From assembly GCA_030040415.1 (NCBI GenBank), contig JASHTT010000102.1, forward strand, positions 1-10,688: a DNA stretch of 10,688 bases, given 5' to 3'. Position 1 is the stretch's first letter; each line of letters starts with the position of its first letter. This DNA comes from Streptosporangiaceae bacterium (GTDB lineage: Bacteria; Actinomycetota; Actinomycetes; Streptosporangiales; Streptosporangiaceae). The notes under the pieces were generated by a model that worked only from the letters and a program-made list of their open reading frames with translations, was not told the origin of the DNA and did no database searches. Of this stretch, positions 1 to 6,425 are shown one piece after another. Made by a program: the position numbers and the translations under genes.

Positions 1-131
1 ATAAGTGTCATTTCTATCGGCTGCCCGCAACCGTGTCCCGCTCGCCTCGGCTGCTGGCTCGCCGCGCGAACTGCTGGCGGGGCGCGACAGCGTAGTTAAG
101 TTGCCGCAAATGGGATCGGTTTGGGTGGCTA

Positions 132-2771
132 TTGGCTCAGGCGAGTGGAGTTCGCGTCGGCAGCACGCTGCTTGAGCGCGCAGAACAGCTATCTAACCTC
201 GGTGGGGCGCTCACGCGCATCCTCAGCGGCGCGGGGGGCGGAGTGGTTCTCGTGCCGGGCGAGGCGGGCGGCGGCAAGTCATCGCTGTTGCGGCACTTCT
301 GCGCAGGCATTGGCGAGCAGGCAGCCGTCCTGAGGTCCGCCTGCGACGCGCTATTCACCCCCCGGCCGCTCGGCCCGCTCGCGGAGCTGGCAGAGGAGAT
401 CCGCAGCGGCCTGGCCGTCGGCCTCGGCGCTGGTGCCGACCCGTTCGATGTCGCTGGCATGCTGCTTCGTGAACTGAAGCAGATCGCCCCCGTCGTCGTG
501 GTCATCGAGGACATGCACTGGGCCGACGAAGCGACGCTCGACGTCGTCAGGTTGCTGGCACGCCGCATCGAGGCGGTACCAGTGCTGCTGGTGCTGAGCT
601 TCCGCGACGACCAAGTCGACCGCACGCAACCGCTGCGGGTGGTCGTCGGCGAGCTGGCGGAATCCGGCCGGGTTCTGGCCAGGCTGCGCATGCCCGGCCT
701 GTCGGGCACCGCCGTCGCGACCTTGGCCGGCGCGACGGACCTGGACCCAGCAGAGCTGCACCGCCGCACGGCAGGCAATCCGTTCTTCGTGACAGAAGTG
801 ATCGCGGCGGGAACGGAGAACATCCCGATGTCCGTCCGCGACGCCGTTCTGGCCAGGGCCGCCCGGCTGAGCGCATCGGCGCGCGACCTGCTCGACACCG
901 CGGCCGTCGTGCCCGGCGAGGCTGAGACCTGGCTGCTGGCCGAGGTGGACCCGGCGGCGGTAGGCAGCCTCGACGAATGCGTCGGATCCGGCATGCTGAT
1001 GGTGTCGGATGGACGAGCGCGGTTCCGCCACGAGATCGCGCGGCTCGTCATCGAGGAGTCGCTGGCTCCCGGCCGCCGGGCGGCGCTGCACCACCAAGTG
1101 CTGTCGGTACTGGAAAAGGACCGGGCCGGGATCGGTGACCCGACCCGGCTGGTGCACCACGCCGAAGCCGCGGGGGACGGGGCGGCCGTGCTCCGATACG
1201 CATCTGAAGCGGCGCGGATTGCGGCAGACCTGGGGGCGCACCGCGAGGCAGCGCGCCTCTACTCGCGAGCCCTGGCGCACGCCGACCGGCTAACCGGGCA
1301 AGAGCGGGCCGACCTGCTCGAGCGCTACGCCGAGGAGGGATACCTGACGGCGGTCGGCCCTGAAACGATGGCTGCGCTGCGGGAGGCGCTCGCGATTCAC
1401 CGCGAGCGTGGTGACGTGCTCGCCGAAGGGCGGACCCTGCGGCTGCTCGCCAGGCACCTCGGCCAGAACGGCCGCCTGGACGAGTCGCTCGCCGCCGATC
1501 TCGAAGCGGTGGCGGTGCTGGAGCAGATTGCGCCCAGCGACGAGCTTGCCCTCAGCTACGTCAACCTCGCCGCCGACTACGGCCTCCGGCACGACCCGCG
1601 GGCGCGCGATTCCGCCCTGACGGCTATCAGCCTCGGCGAGCAACTCTCCTGTGCCGAGGCCGTCTACGCCGGACTGAACCTTGTCGGATGCATCGAGATT
1701 CTGTTGGGTGACTTGACCGGGGTCGCCAGCCTCGAACGTAGCCGCGACCTGGCGGAGCAGCACAGTGATTACCTCCAGGCCGGCCTGGCGCACCTAAATC
1801 TGTGCTGGATGCTGGCGCTACGCCGAGAGTGGCAGCTAGTCGACCGCTACCTGGGCCCGGCGATCGCGTTCTGCCGTGACCACGGTCAGGAACTGTCGCT
1901 CCGGCAACTCCAGTCCTTCCAGATGGAGTCCTACCTGGCCCATGGCAGCTGGGACGAGGCAACGGCCGCAGCGGAGGTGTTTCTTGCCAGCACGGATCCA
2001 TCGTCCGCGGTAGCCAGGTGCACCGCGCTGACCGTCCTCGGTACGGTGCGGGCGCGGCACGGGCACGCTGGCCGCTGGACGGCCCTGGACGAGGCTCGCG
2101 ACCTTGCAGGTCAGCTGGGTTACAAGAATCTGCTGCCTCCGATCTCAGTGGCCAGGGCTGAGGCAGCCTGGCTTGACGGACGTCACGCCGCCGTGCTGGC
2201 GGAGATTGAGGGTACCGATCCCGTTGCCGTACAACTGGATCCGTTCGCCGCAGGCGACCTCATGTGCTGGGGCTGGCGTGCAGGGGCAGGGGATGTGGAT
2301 CCGGGCGGACTCCCGGACCCGTACCGCTTGCTGCTGAGCGGTGACCGGTCTGGTGCAGAACGCTGGTGGCAGGACCGCGGTCAGCCGTACCAGGCCGCTC
2401 TCGCATGGGCCGGGTCGGGCGATGCCGAAGGGCTGCGGCACTCGCTCGAGTTGCTGCGGACCCTCAGCGCGCGCGCCGCATCAACGATTATGGTCAAGGA
2501 ACTGCGCGAGCTAGGCGAGAGCTACGGCCGGCCGACCCGGGCGGCCACTTCGGCCCATCCGGCCGGACTCACCGTGCGGGAGGTGGACGTACTCAGCCTG
2601 CTGGCAGCGGGGCTTCGCAATGCCGAGATAGCTGACCAGCTCGTGGTCTCGCCGCGCACGATCGACCACCACGTCTCGTCGATCATGCGGAAGCTTGGCG
2701 CGCAGAGCCGAGGTGAGGCGGTGGCAACCGCAGTGCGGCTCGGGCTCGTGCAGTCCGCGAGTTTAGCTTGA
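132..2771 (+). CDS. LAL-type LuxR-family transcriptional regulator with N-terminal AAA ATPase domain
   Basis: A cytoplasmic, 879-residue signal-transducing ATPase of the STAND/MalT-like LAL family, which typically couples ATP and ligand binding to transcription activation. Walker A is GEAGGGKS at residues 43-50. Walker B is VVVVIEDMHWAD at 121-132, with the acidic pair E126/D127. The middle (about 340-770) is Ala/Leu-rich alpha-helical repeat sequence, TPR-like by appearance. The C-terminus (813-875) is a LuxR/GerE helix-turn-helix with LTVRE, the recognition segment SPRTIDHHVSSIMRKLG and a terminal SRGEAVATA helix. Length fits the usual 850-1000 residues. The TTG at 132 is the only plausible start, because an in-frame stop at 93-95 lies upstream with no ATG or GTG between, and the conserved family opening (LLERAEQL) begins at residue 13. 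The Shine-Dalgarno match is poor. The beta-helix gene downstream is a candidate target, but that is inference; the ligand is unknown. Confidence 0.93.
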   Translation: MAQASGVRVGSTLLERAEQLSNLGGALTRILSGAGGGVVLVPGEAGGGKSSLLRHFCAGIGEQAAVLRSACDALFTPRPLGPLAELAEEIRSGLAVGLGAGADPFDVAGMLLRELKQIAPVVVVIEDMHWADEATLDVVRLLARRIEAVPVLLVLSFRDDQVDRTQPLRVVVGELAESGRVLARLRMPGLSGTAVATLAGATDLDPAELHRRTAGNPFFVTEVIAAGTENIPMSVRDAVLARAARLSASARDLLDTAAVVPGEAETWLLAEVDPAAVGSLDECVGSGMLMVSDGRARFRHEIARLVIEESLAPGRRAALHHQVLSVLEKDRAGIGDPTRLVHHAEAAGDGAAVLRYASEAARIAADLGAHREAARLYSRALAHADRLTGQERADLLERYAEEGYLTAVGPETMAALREALAIHRERGDVLAEGRTLRLLARHLGQNGRLDESLAADLEAVAVLEQIAPSDELALSYVNLAADYGLRHDPRARDSALTAISLGEQLSCAEAVYAGLNLVGCIEILLGDLTGVASLERSRDLAEQHSDYLQAGLAHLNLCWMLALRREWQLVDRYLGPAIAFCRDHGQELSLRQLQSFQMESYLAHGSWDEATAAAEVFLASTDPSSAVARCTALTVLGTVRARHGHAGRWTALDEARDLAGQLGYKNLLPPISVARAEAAWLDGRHAAVLAEIEGTDPVAVQLDPFAAGDLMCWGWRAGAGDVDPGGLPDPYRLLLSGDRSGAERWWQDRGQPYQAALAWAGSGDAEGLRHSLELLRTLSARAASTIMVKELRELGESYGRPTRAATSAHPAGLTVREVDVLSLLAAGLRNAEIADQLVVSPRTIDHHVSSIMRKLGAQSRGEAVATAVRLGLVQSASLA

Positions 2772-2894
2772 CCCGTACCCGGGACGGTCTTCCAGAGCTG
2801 ATGGCGGCGAACGGCCGATCCGAGCCCGGCTGTACTCCGCTGTCGCGCTGCGCGCGTCGCATTATCTGCCGATGGTTCTGTCTCTGAAATGTCA

Positions 2895-2898
2895 GAGG
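2895..2898 (+). promoter_or_regulatory. Ribosome binding site deciding the beta-helix gene start
   Basis: GAGG within AGAGGAAG lies 5 nt before the ATG at 2904. Because it falls inside the reading frame of the upstream ATG at 2889, it argues that 2904 is the real start. The ATG at 2913 is a weaker third option. Confidence 0.55.
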
Positions 2899-2903
2899 AA
2901 GAA

Positions 2904-4661
2904 ATGATAGATATGCCTAGCCGCAGGCCAACTCGCCGCATGGTGCTGACTGGATCTGCAGGCGTGGCCGCCGCTGTCGCTGCCGGGAGTTCCGCCGGCA
3001 TCGTGCTGAGTTCGGCCACGCCGGCGCAGGCCCAGACGGGGACGTCGCTGTCGGCTCCGGTGTACCTGACAGCGAACGGCGTCACGGTGGAGGCCGTCAT
3101 CGCGCCGTCGAACGACGCGAGCGGCCAGGCCGACTCGACCGTCATCAGCGGCCTCCTGAGCCAGACCGGGTTTGTGTCCCTTCAGCTGCTTCCCGGCACC
3201 TATTTCATTGCTCAGCCGGTTACCGTCGGCCCTAACCAGTCGTTCTACGGCTCCGGGCTGGCCACCAGCATTCAGCCGGGGAGCGACTTCCCCGCTGACA
3301 ATCCGCTGATCACGGTGACAGGCGCTTACGCCAGCCTCGGCCGGTTCAGCCTGCTCGGCAACTTTCCGCCGAACCCGGTGCCTCCGGCACCCGTGGGCTC
3401 GACGAACTCCAATCCGATCGTGTCAGCCGGTATCCGGCTCACAAACGCCAGCAACTACCTCGCGGTATGCACGATCGAGGACATCTACTTCCAGGCGGTC
3501 AACGGCTGGTGCGTCCGCCTCGACGACTCAGGCAGCTACGGAGCGCCGGTGGACAACATCTACCGTGGCCTGCGCGGCTACGGTAACGGCGGCATCTACC
3601 TGAGCGGAGCCTCACGGACCCAACAGTTCCGTATCGAAGACTGCGTGCTGAACTGCGACATCGGAGGCACCACTGGAAGCCCCGCATACAAGGACTCGGT
3701 CCTGATAGAGAACGTCTATGACGGTGACATCATCGGCAGCTACGGCGGCGGCCACTCCAGCGGTTCGGCGGGTAACGGGCTGCATTTCACCGGAAACTGC
3801 GCCGCTATCAGGGTGGTCGGCGGGGAGTTCTCGTGCGAGGGTGCACCGTCCAGCCCGGCCCAGCTGCCAGCCGGAGTGCTGTCCCCCTCCGCGCTGGTCA
3901 TCGACGGTGGCACGTCATTGAGCAACTGTTGCTCGCAACTCGACTTCACCGGGACGCTCTTCCAGACCGCATACAACGGCGCGCTGATCGGTGACTTCCA
4001 AGATGCCAACTCGCCCGGCACCGCTGCCAGCCCGGACTGCTGCCACGACATCACGTTTGTCAGCTGCGCTTTCCAGTCGAACCTCAACAACGGGGCGGTC
4101 ATCAATACGGCCGGGCGGAATATCCGCATGTCGGCCTGCGTGTTCGGGTCGGCCCAGAGCAACGGCCGTGATGCCGACCCAGGTTCGCCGCTAGGCGGAG
4201 CCTGTTATGACCTGTACGTCGGGCAGGCCAGCACATCAGGGCCAACCGGGCAGGTTGCCGGGTGCAACTTTGCCAGCGCGGCCACCGGAACCCCGCGCGT
4301 GACCGCGAGCATCGGGGAAGCCGCCGCCGATAGCAAGATCCAGATACTCGACCCGCAATTCAGCGGCACCGGATCCGCAGCCGGCAACCAGCTACAGTCC
4401 GTACGCGGTAGTAGCGCGTTGCCAGTGGTCTACCGGATGCCGATTGCCTGCGGCCGCGCGACCCTGAAGTCAGGGTCGATCAAGGTCCGCGAACCGCAAG
4501 TGGCCGCCACATCGGTCATCCGCCTGGCAGTGACAGAGGCCGGCGGGACCCCAGGGGCGCTGTTCGTTTCGCAGATGTCGCCAGGAGAACACTTCATCAT
4601 CAGGTCGACAAGTTCGTCGGATGTGAGCGTCGTGCAATGGACGCTGGAGAGCGGGGGGTAA
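2904..4661 (+). CDS. Tat-exported right-handed beta-helix (pectate-lyase-like fold) protein
   Basis: Predicted secreted beta-helix protein, 585 residues from the preferred ATG at 2904; an in-frame ATG at 2889 would give 590. The start at 2904 has GAGG at 2895-2898 with a 5-nt spacer, whereas 2889 has no ribosome site. The N-terminus carries a twin-arginine signal, TRRMVLT at 10-16, an Ala/Val/Gly hydrophobic stretch and a likely cleavage after AQA (43). Residues about 90-150 have the typical beta-helix entry (LPGTYFIAQPVTV, then FYGSGLATSIQPG). Residues about 175-460 show rung-like repeats such as ITFVSCAFQSNLNNGAVI and IRMSACVFGSAQSNG. The last 80 residues form a separate module (GRATLKSGSIKV ... 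GGTPGALFVSQMSPGEHFII) that I associate with phage-tail-type proteins. There are 15 cysteines, including two CC pairs. Catalytic residues cannot be assigned, so lyase, hydrolase and binding roles are all open. Confidence 0.85.
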   Translation: MIDMPSRRPTRRMVLTGSAGVAAAVAAGSSAGIVLSSATPAQAQTGTSLSAPVYLTANGVTVEAVIAPSNDASGQADSTVISGLLSQTGFVSLQLLPGTYFIAQPVTVGPNQSFYGSGLATSIQPGSDFPADNPLITVTGAYASLGRFSLLGNFPPNPVPPAPVGSTNSNPIVSAGIRLTNASNYLAVCTIEDIYFQAVNGWCVRLDDSGSYGAPVDNIYRGLRGYGNGGIYLSGASRTQQFRIEDCVLNCDIGGTTGSPAYKDSVLIENVYDGDIIGSYGGGHSSGSAGNGLHFTGNCAAIRVVGGEFSCEGAPSSPAQLPAGVLSPSALVIDGGTSLSNCCSQLDFTGTLFQTAYNGALIGDFQDANSPGTAASPDCCHDITFVSCAFQSNLNNGAVINTAGRNIRMSACVFGSAQSNGRDADPGSPLGGACYDLYVGQASTSGPTGQVAGCNFASAATGTPRVTASIGEAAADSKIQILDPQFSGTGSAAGNQLQSVRGSSALPVVYRMPIACGRATLKSGSIKVREPQVAATSVIRLAVTEAGGTPGALFVSQMSPGEHFIIRSTSSSDVSVVQWTLESGG

Positions 4662-4683
4662 CAGCCGTCGCCCTGGTTGGCTC

Positions 4684-4699
4684 GACACGCGATCGTGTC
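4684..4699. terminator. Hairpin between convergent genes
   Basis: GACACG-CGAT-CGTGTC makes a perfect 6-bp stem with a 4-nt loop. It sits 22 nt after the beta-helix stop and 10 nt after the stop of the opposing membrane-protein gene, so it could serve both. There is no T-run on either side, as is common for actinobacterial hairpins; termination is inferred from position. Confidence 0.5.
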
Positions 4700-4709
4700 A
4701 GCTACTTCG

Positions 4710-5309
4710 TCACTCTGTTGGAACGGCTTGCTTGCCGTCCCCCGACGCATCGGCGACGGCTGTCATCGCGATCAGCGGCGCTTCAACGGGCAACTTGGCA
4801 TCAACCGGCGCTAGGTGCCCGTCGGGCAGCACGCTCCACCGCAGACTTGAGCTGTCCAGGAAGAAGACGACAGGTACAAGGCGCTCGGGTGATGTGACAT
4901 CTTCGACCGGCACGTGCGCGACCACATCGCGGCCCGGTCCCAGGGTCCCGAGTTGGTGCGCATCTCCGAGCTGGACGCGCTCGCTGACGTCGACCCAGTG
5001 GACGCGGACGTCGTAGACAGGTCGCCTGCCCGTGTTATGCACCCGCGCCCTGACTCGAGTCGGCTCAGGGCCCATGGATGTGTTCATGCGCAGTACCTCG
5101 ACGACAACGTAAATCGTCGCGGCCTGGTCCCGGCGCCATTCCTCGGCCTCGCGTTCCCGGTCCTGCTGCTGAGCCTTGACCTGGGACTCAAGCAAGCCAA
5201 GTTCCCGGGACTGCGCCCGGAACGCTCTGATCGCGAAGAATGCCGTGACAATAGCGAAGACGGCCAGCACTCCGGTGAATGCAGCGGTCAGCGACACGGC
5301 GATGACCAT
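4710..5309 (-). CDS. Membrane-anchored protein of unknown function (one TM helix, coiled coil, beta domain)
   Basis: A 199-residue protein I do not recognise as a named family. Residues about 3-28 form one hydrophobic helix (VIAVSLTAAFTGVLAVFAIV). A charged, Gln/Glu/Arg-rich stretch at 31-62 (RELGLLESQVKAQQQDRERE) is likely a coiled coil. Residues about 64-165 look beta-rich, with VRARVHNTGRRPVYDVRVHW resembling an Ig-like or immunity-type sandwich seen in many actinobacterial anchored proteins. The tail is Ala/Asp-rich. The ATG start is supported by AGGAG at 5316-5320 with a 6-nt spacer. The gene is divergent from the SRPBCC gene and shares a 147-bp promoter region with it. A TANNNT box (TAGAGT on this strand, 5341-5346) could be its -10, but no -35 is clear. 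The Arg/Lys-poor N-terminus leaves topology uncertain. Confidence 0.75.
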   Translation of the reverse strand: MVIAVSLTAAFTGVLAVFAIVTAFFAIRAFRAQSRELGLLESQVKAQQQDREREAEEWRRDQAATIYVVVEVLRMNTSMGPEPTRVRARVHNTGRRPVYDVRVHWVDVSERVQLGDAHQLGTLGPGRDVVAHVPVEDVTSPERLVPVVFFLDSSSLRWSVLPDGHLAPVDAKLPVEAPLIAMTAVADASGDGKQAVPTE

Positions 5310-5432
5310 GACTTGCTCCTATGTCAAGCTGCCTGACCGAACTCTATGGCCGTTGCGATCGGACGAAGGCCGTAATCGGCGCAGTCAGCCGAAGAGTGGA
5401 CAGTCCCTTCTGGCGGCGACAGAGCGTGTCTG

Positions 5433-5452
5433 GCCTGTCGTGATAGACAGGC
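5433..5452. promoter_or_regulatory. Palindrome adjoining the SRPBCC gene start (candidate operator or RNA hairpin)
   Basis: GCCTGTC-GTGATA-GACAGGC is a perfect 7-6-7 inverted repeat ending 4 nt before the ATG at 5457. It contains the only purine-rich ribosome-site candidate (ACAGG) and a TAGACA that could act as an extended -10. A protein bound here, or an RNA hairpin formed here, could limit expression of the SRPBCC/NTF2 pair. The function is inferred from position. A sister copy of the core lies at 9516-9533. Confidence 0.5.
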
Positions 5453-5456
5453 GACC

Positions 5457-5909
5457 ATGACAAGAAACGTGGCTTCGGCTGAAGGCGTGGTCGATGCGCC
5501 CGCGGACACCGTCTACAGCTACCTGGCAGATATGCGTAACCACCATCCCCGGTTCCTGCCGCCGGCGTTCTCGGACTTCCAAGTCGAGTCCGGCGGCGTC
5601 GGGGCAGGTACCGTTACACGGTTCAAGATGACGGCCGGCGGACGTACTCGCGAGTACAGAATGAGCGTCGCCGAGCCAGAACCGGGCCGGGTGCTCACCG
5701 AGTCGGACATGAACTCCAGCGCGGTCACCACATTCACGGTGTCCCCCCGCGACGGTGCATCGCTCGTCCGGATCTCCACTGCCTGGGACGGCGCCGGCGG
5801 CATCGGCGGCGTGTTCGAGCGGATGTTCGCGCCCCGGGTACTGCGCGGCATTTACGCCGACGAACTCGAGCGACTCAACGCCTACGCCCGCGAGCAACGC
5901 TCCCAGTGA
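5457..5909 (+). CDS. SRPBCC-family (polyketide cyclase/START-like) protein
   Basis: A 150-residue cytoplasmic protein that looks like a full-length single SRPBCC/Bet v1-like domain, a helix-grip fold enclosing a hydrophobic cavity for small ligands. The opening strand and first helices fit well (VVDAPADTVYSYLADMRNHH at residues 10-29). They are followed by antiparallel strands (GAGTVTRFKMTAGGRTREYR, then RVLTESDMNSSAVTTFTVSP) and the long C-terminal helix (RVLRGIYADELERLNAYARE). Proteins of this group include polyketide cyclases, dehydrases and lipid carriers, and no catalytic residue is diagnostic. The ATG at 5457 directly follows a 7-6-7 palindrome. The NTF2-like gene begins 35 bp downstream on the same strand, so the two are probably one transcript. 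The specific substrate is unknown. Confidence 0.86.
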   Translation: MTRNVASAEGVVDAPADTVYSYLADMRNHHPRFLPPAFSDFQVESGGVGAGTVTRFKMTAGGRTREYRMSVAEPEPGRVLTESDMNSSAVTTFTVSPRDGASLVRISTAWDGAGGIGGVFERMFAPRVLRGIYADELERLNAYAREQRSQ

Positions 5910-5930
5910 GCCGGCTGACTGTCGCCCGCT

Positions 5931-5937
5931 AAGGAGG
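5931..5937 (+). promoter_or_regulatory. Strong Shine-Dalgarno for the NTF2-like gene
   Basis: AAGGAGG lies 7 nt before the ATG at 5945 and is the best ribosome site in the window. It lies in the 35-bp gap after the SRPBCC stop, which fits efficient translation of the second gene of an operon. Confidence 0.75.
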
Positions 5938-5944
5938 CGTTGCG

Positions 5945-6337
5945 ATGGACACGCGTGAGTCGGCCGAGCGCTGGCGCCGGACGTGGCGGGACGAATGGCC
6001 ACGTGGGGACGTGGCAGCGGTGGCTGCCCTCTATGCGCCGGGGTGCATGTACCGCGCGCTCGCCTTCCGGCCCGCGGATGAGGGAGCGGCTGCCGCGCGG
6101 CATTACTTGGACGTCAACTTCACTGCCGAAGAGCAGCTGACCTGCCAGTTCAACGAGCCGGTCGTTGACGCTGGCCGCGCCGCGGTCGAATGGTGGGCGT
6201 CCTGGACCGAGGACGGCAGGACGCTGACGATGGCGGGCGTCACGCTCCTCCGTTTCGACGAAGAGGGGTCCGTCATCGACCAGAGGGATTACTGGAACGA
6301 CGTCGACGGCCGCATGGAGCCATATCCCGGCTGGTGA
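5945..6337 (+). CDS. SnoaL/NTF2-like fold protein
   Basis: A 130-residue protein with the layout of a nuclear-transport-factor-2-like domain (cone-shaped alpha+beta barrel). An amphipathic helix (WRRTWRDEWPRGDVAAVAAL) leads into YAPGCMYRALAFRP. A second helix region with the target segment (AARHYLDVNFTAEEQ) follows, then long strands (VVDAGRAAVEWWASWT; LTMAGVTLLRFDEEGSVIDQ). Single-domain members of this fold include SnoaL-type cyclases, limonene-epoxide-hydrolase-like enzymes, ketosteroid isomerases and many uncharacterised proteins. I cannot assign one of these from visible residues. Its place between an SRPBCC protein and an alpha/beta epoxide hydrolase suggests small-molecule metabolism. 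The ATG start is well supported by AAGGAGG. A 7-bp hairpin (6381-6397) lies 43 bp after the stop. Confidence 0.82.
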   Translation: MDTRESAERWRRTWRDEWPRGDVAAVAALYAPGCMYRALAFRPADEGAAAARHYLDVNFTAEEQLTCQFNEPVVDAGRAAVEWWASWTEDGRTLTMAGVTLLRFDEEGSVIDQRDYWNDVDGRMEPYPGW

Positions 6338-6380
6338 GCCACGCCGCTGGGCAGGGCGTTACGCGGAAGGCTTTGCCTTG

Positions 6381-6397
6381 CCGGAGGTACCCTCCGG
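6381..6397 (+). terminator. GC-rich hairpin after the SRPBCC/NTF2 pair
   Basis: CCGGAGG-TAC-CCTCCGG is a perfect 7-bp stem with a 3-nt loop, placed between the NTF2-like stop and the epoxide hydrolase start. Its position fits a terminator for the two upstream genes, leaving the epoxide hydrolase to its own promoter. There is no T-tract, and it could instead be an operator for the downstream promoter, because it ends only 16 bp before the putative -10. Confidence 0.5.
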
Positions 6398-6413
6398 ATC
6401 GACCAGGCGGCGA

Positions 6414-6419
6414 TAGCCT
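6414..6419 (+). promoter_or_regulatory. Candidate -10 box for a leaderless epoxide hydrolase transcript
   Basis: TAGCCT matches the actinobacterial -10 pattern TANNNT and ends 6 nt before the GTG at 6426. That spacing is known for leaderless transcripts in Streptomyces and mycobacteria. No ribosome site precedes this GTG, which agrees with leaderless initiation. No convincing -35 hexamer is visible 16-18 bp upstream. Confidence 0.4.
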
Positions 6420-6425
6420 GTCGTT

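Noticed and set aside
1..131. 3' end of a gene upstream of the LAL regulator, and a promoter at 97-102 (TAAGTT)
   Set aside because: All plus-strand frames close by position 99, but none reads like a real protein end. The -10-like box has no good -35 (only 3 of 6 bases match).
137..1280. Two long minus-strand frames opposite the ATPase domain of the LAL regulator
   Set aside because: Composition-driven shadows; the plus strand carries unambiguous Walker A and B motifs.
132..2771. Reading the large ATPase as a STAND-type antiphage defence protein
   Set aside because: The C-terminal LuxR helix-turn-helix and overall layout match LAL transcription regulators; no effector domain is present.
2772..2903. 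Promoter or terminator between the LAL and beta-helix genes
   Set aside because: Only a 4-bp CCGT/ACGG pairing and no TANNNT box with a matching -35 could be found; not strong enough to list.
5003..5035. GACAGG-TCG-CCTGCC near-inverted repeat as a third copy of the CCTGTC/GACAGG motif
   Set aside because: Arms are in the opposite order, one base is mismatched, and it lies within the coding sequence of the membrane protein.
5385..6002. 205-residue minus-strand frame across the SRPBCC gene
   Set aside because: No domain character, and it spans the SRPBCC promoter, gene and the start of the next gene.
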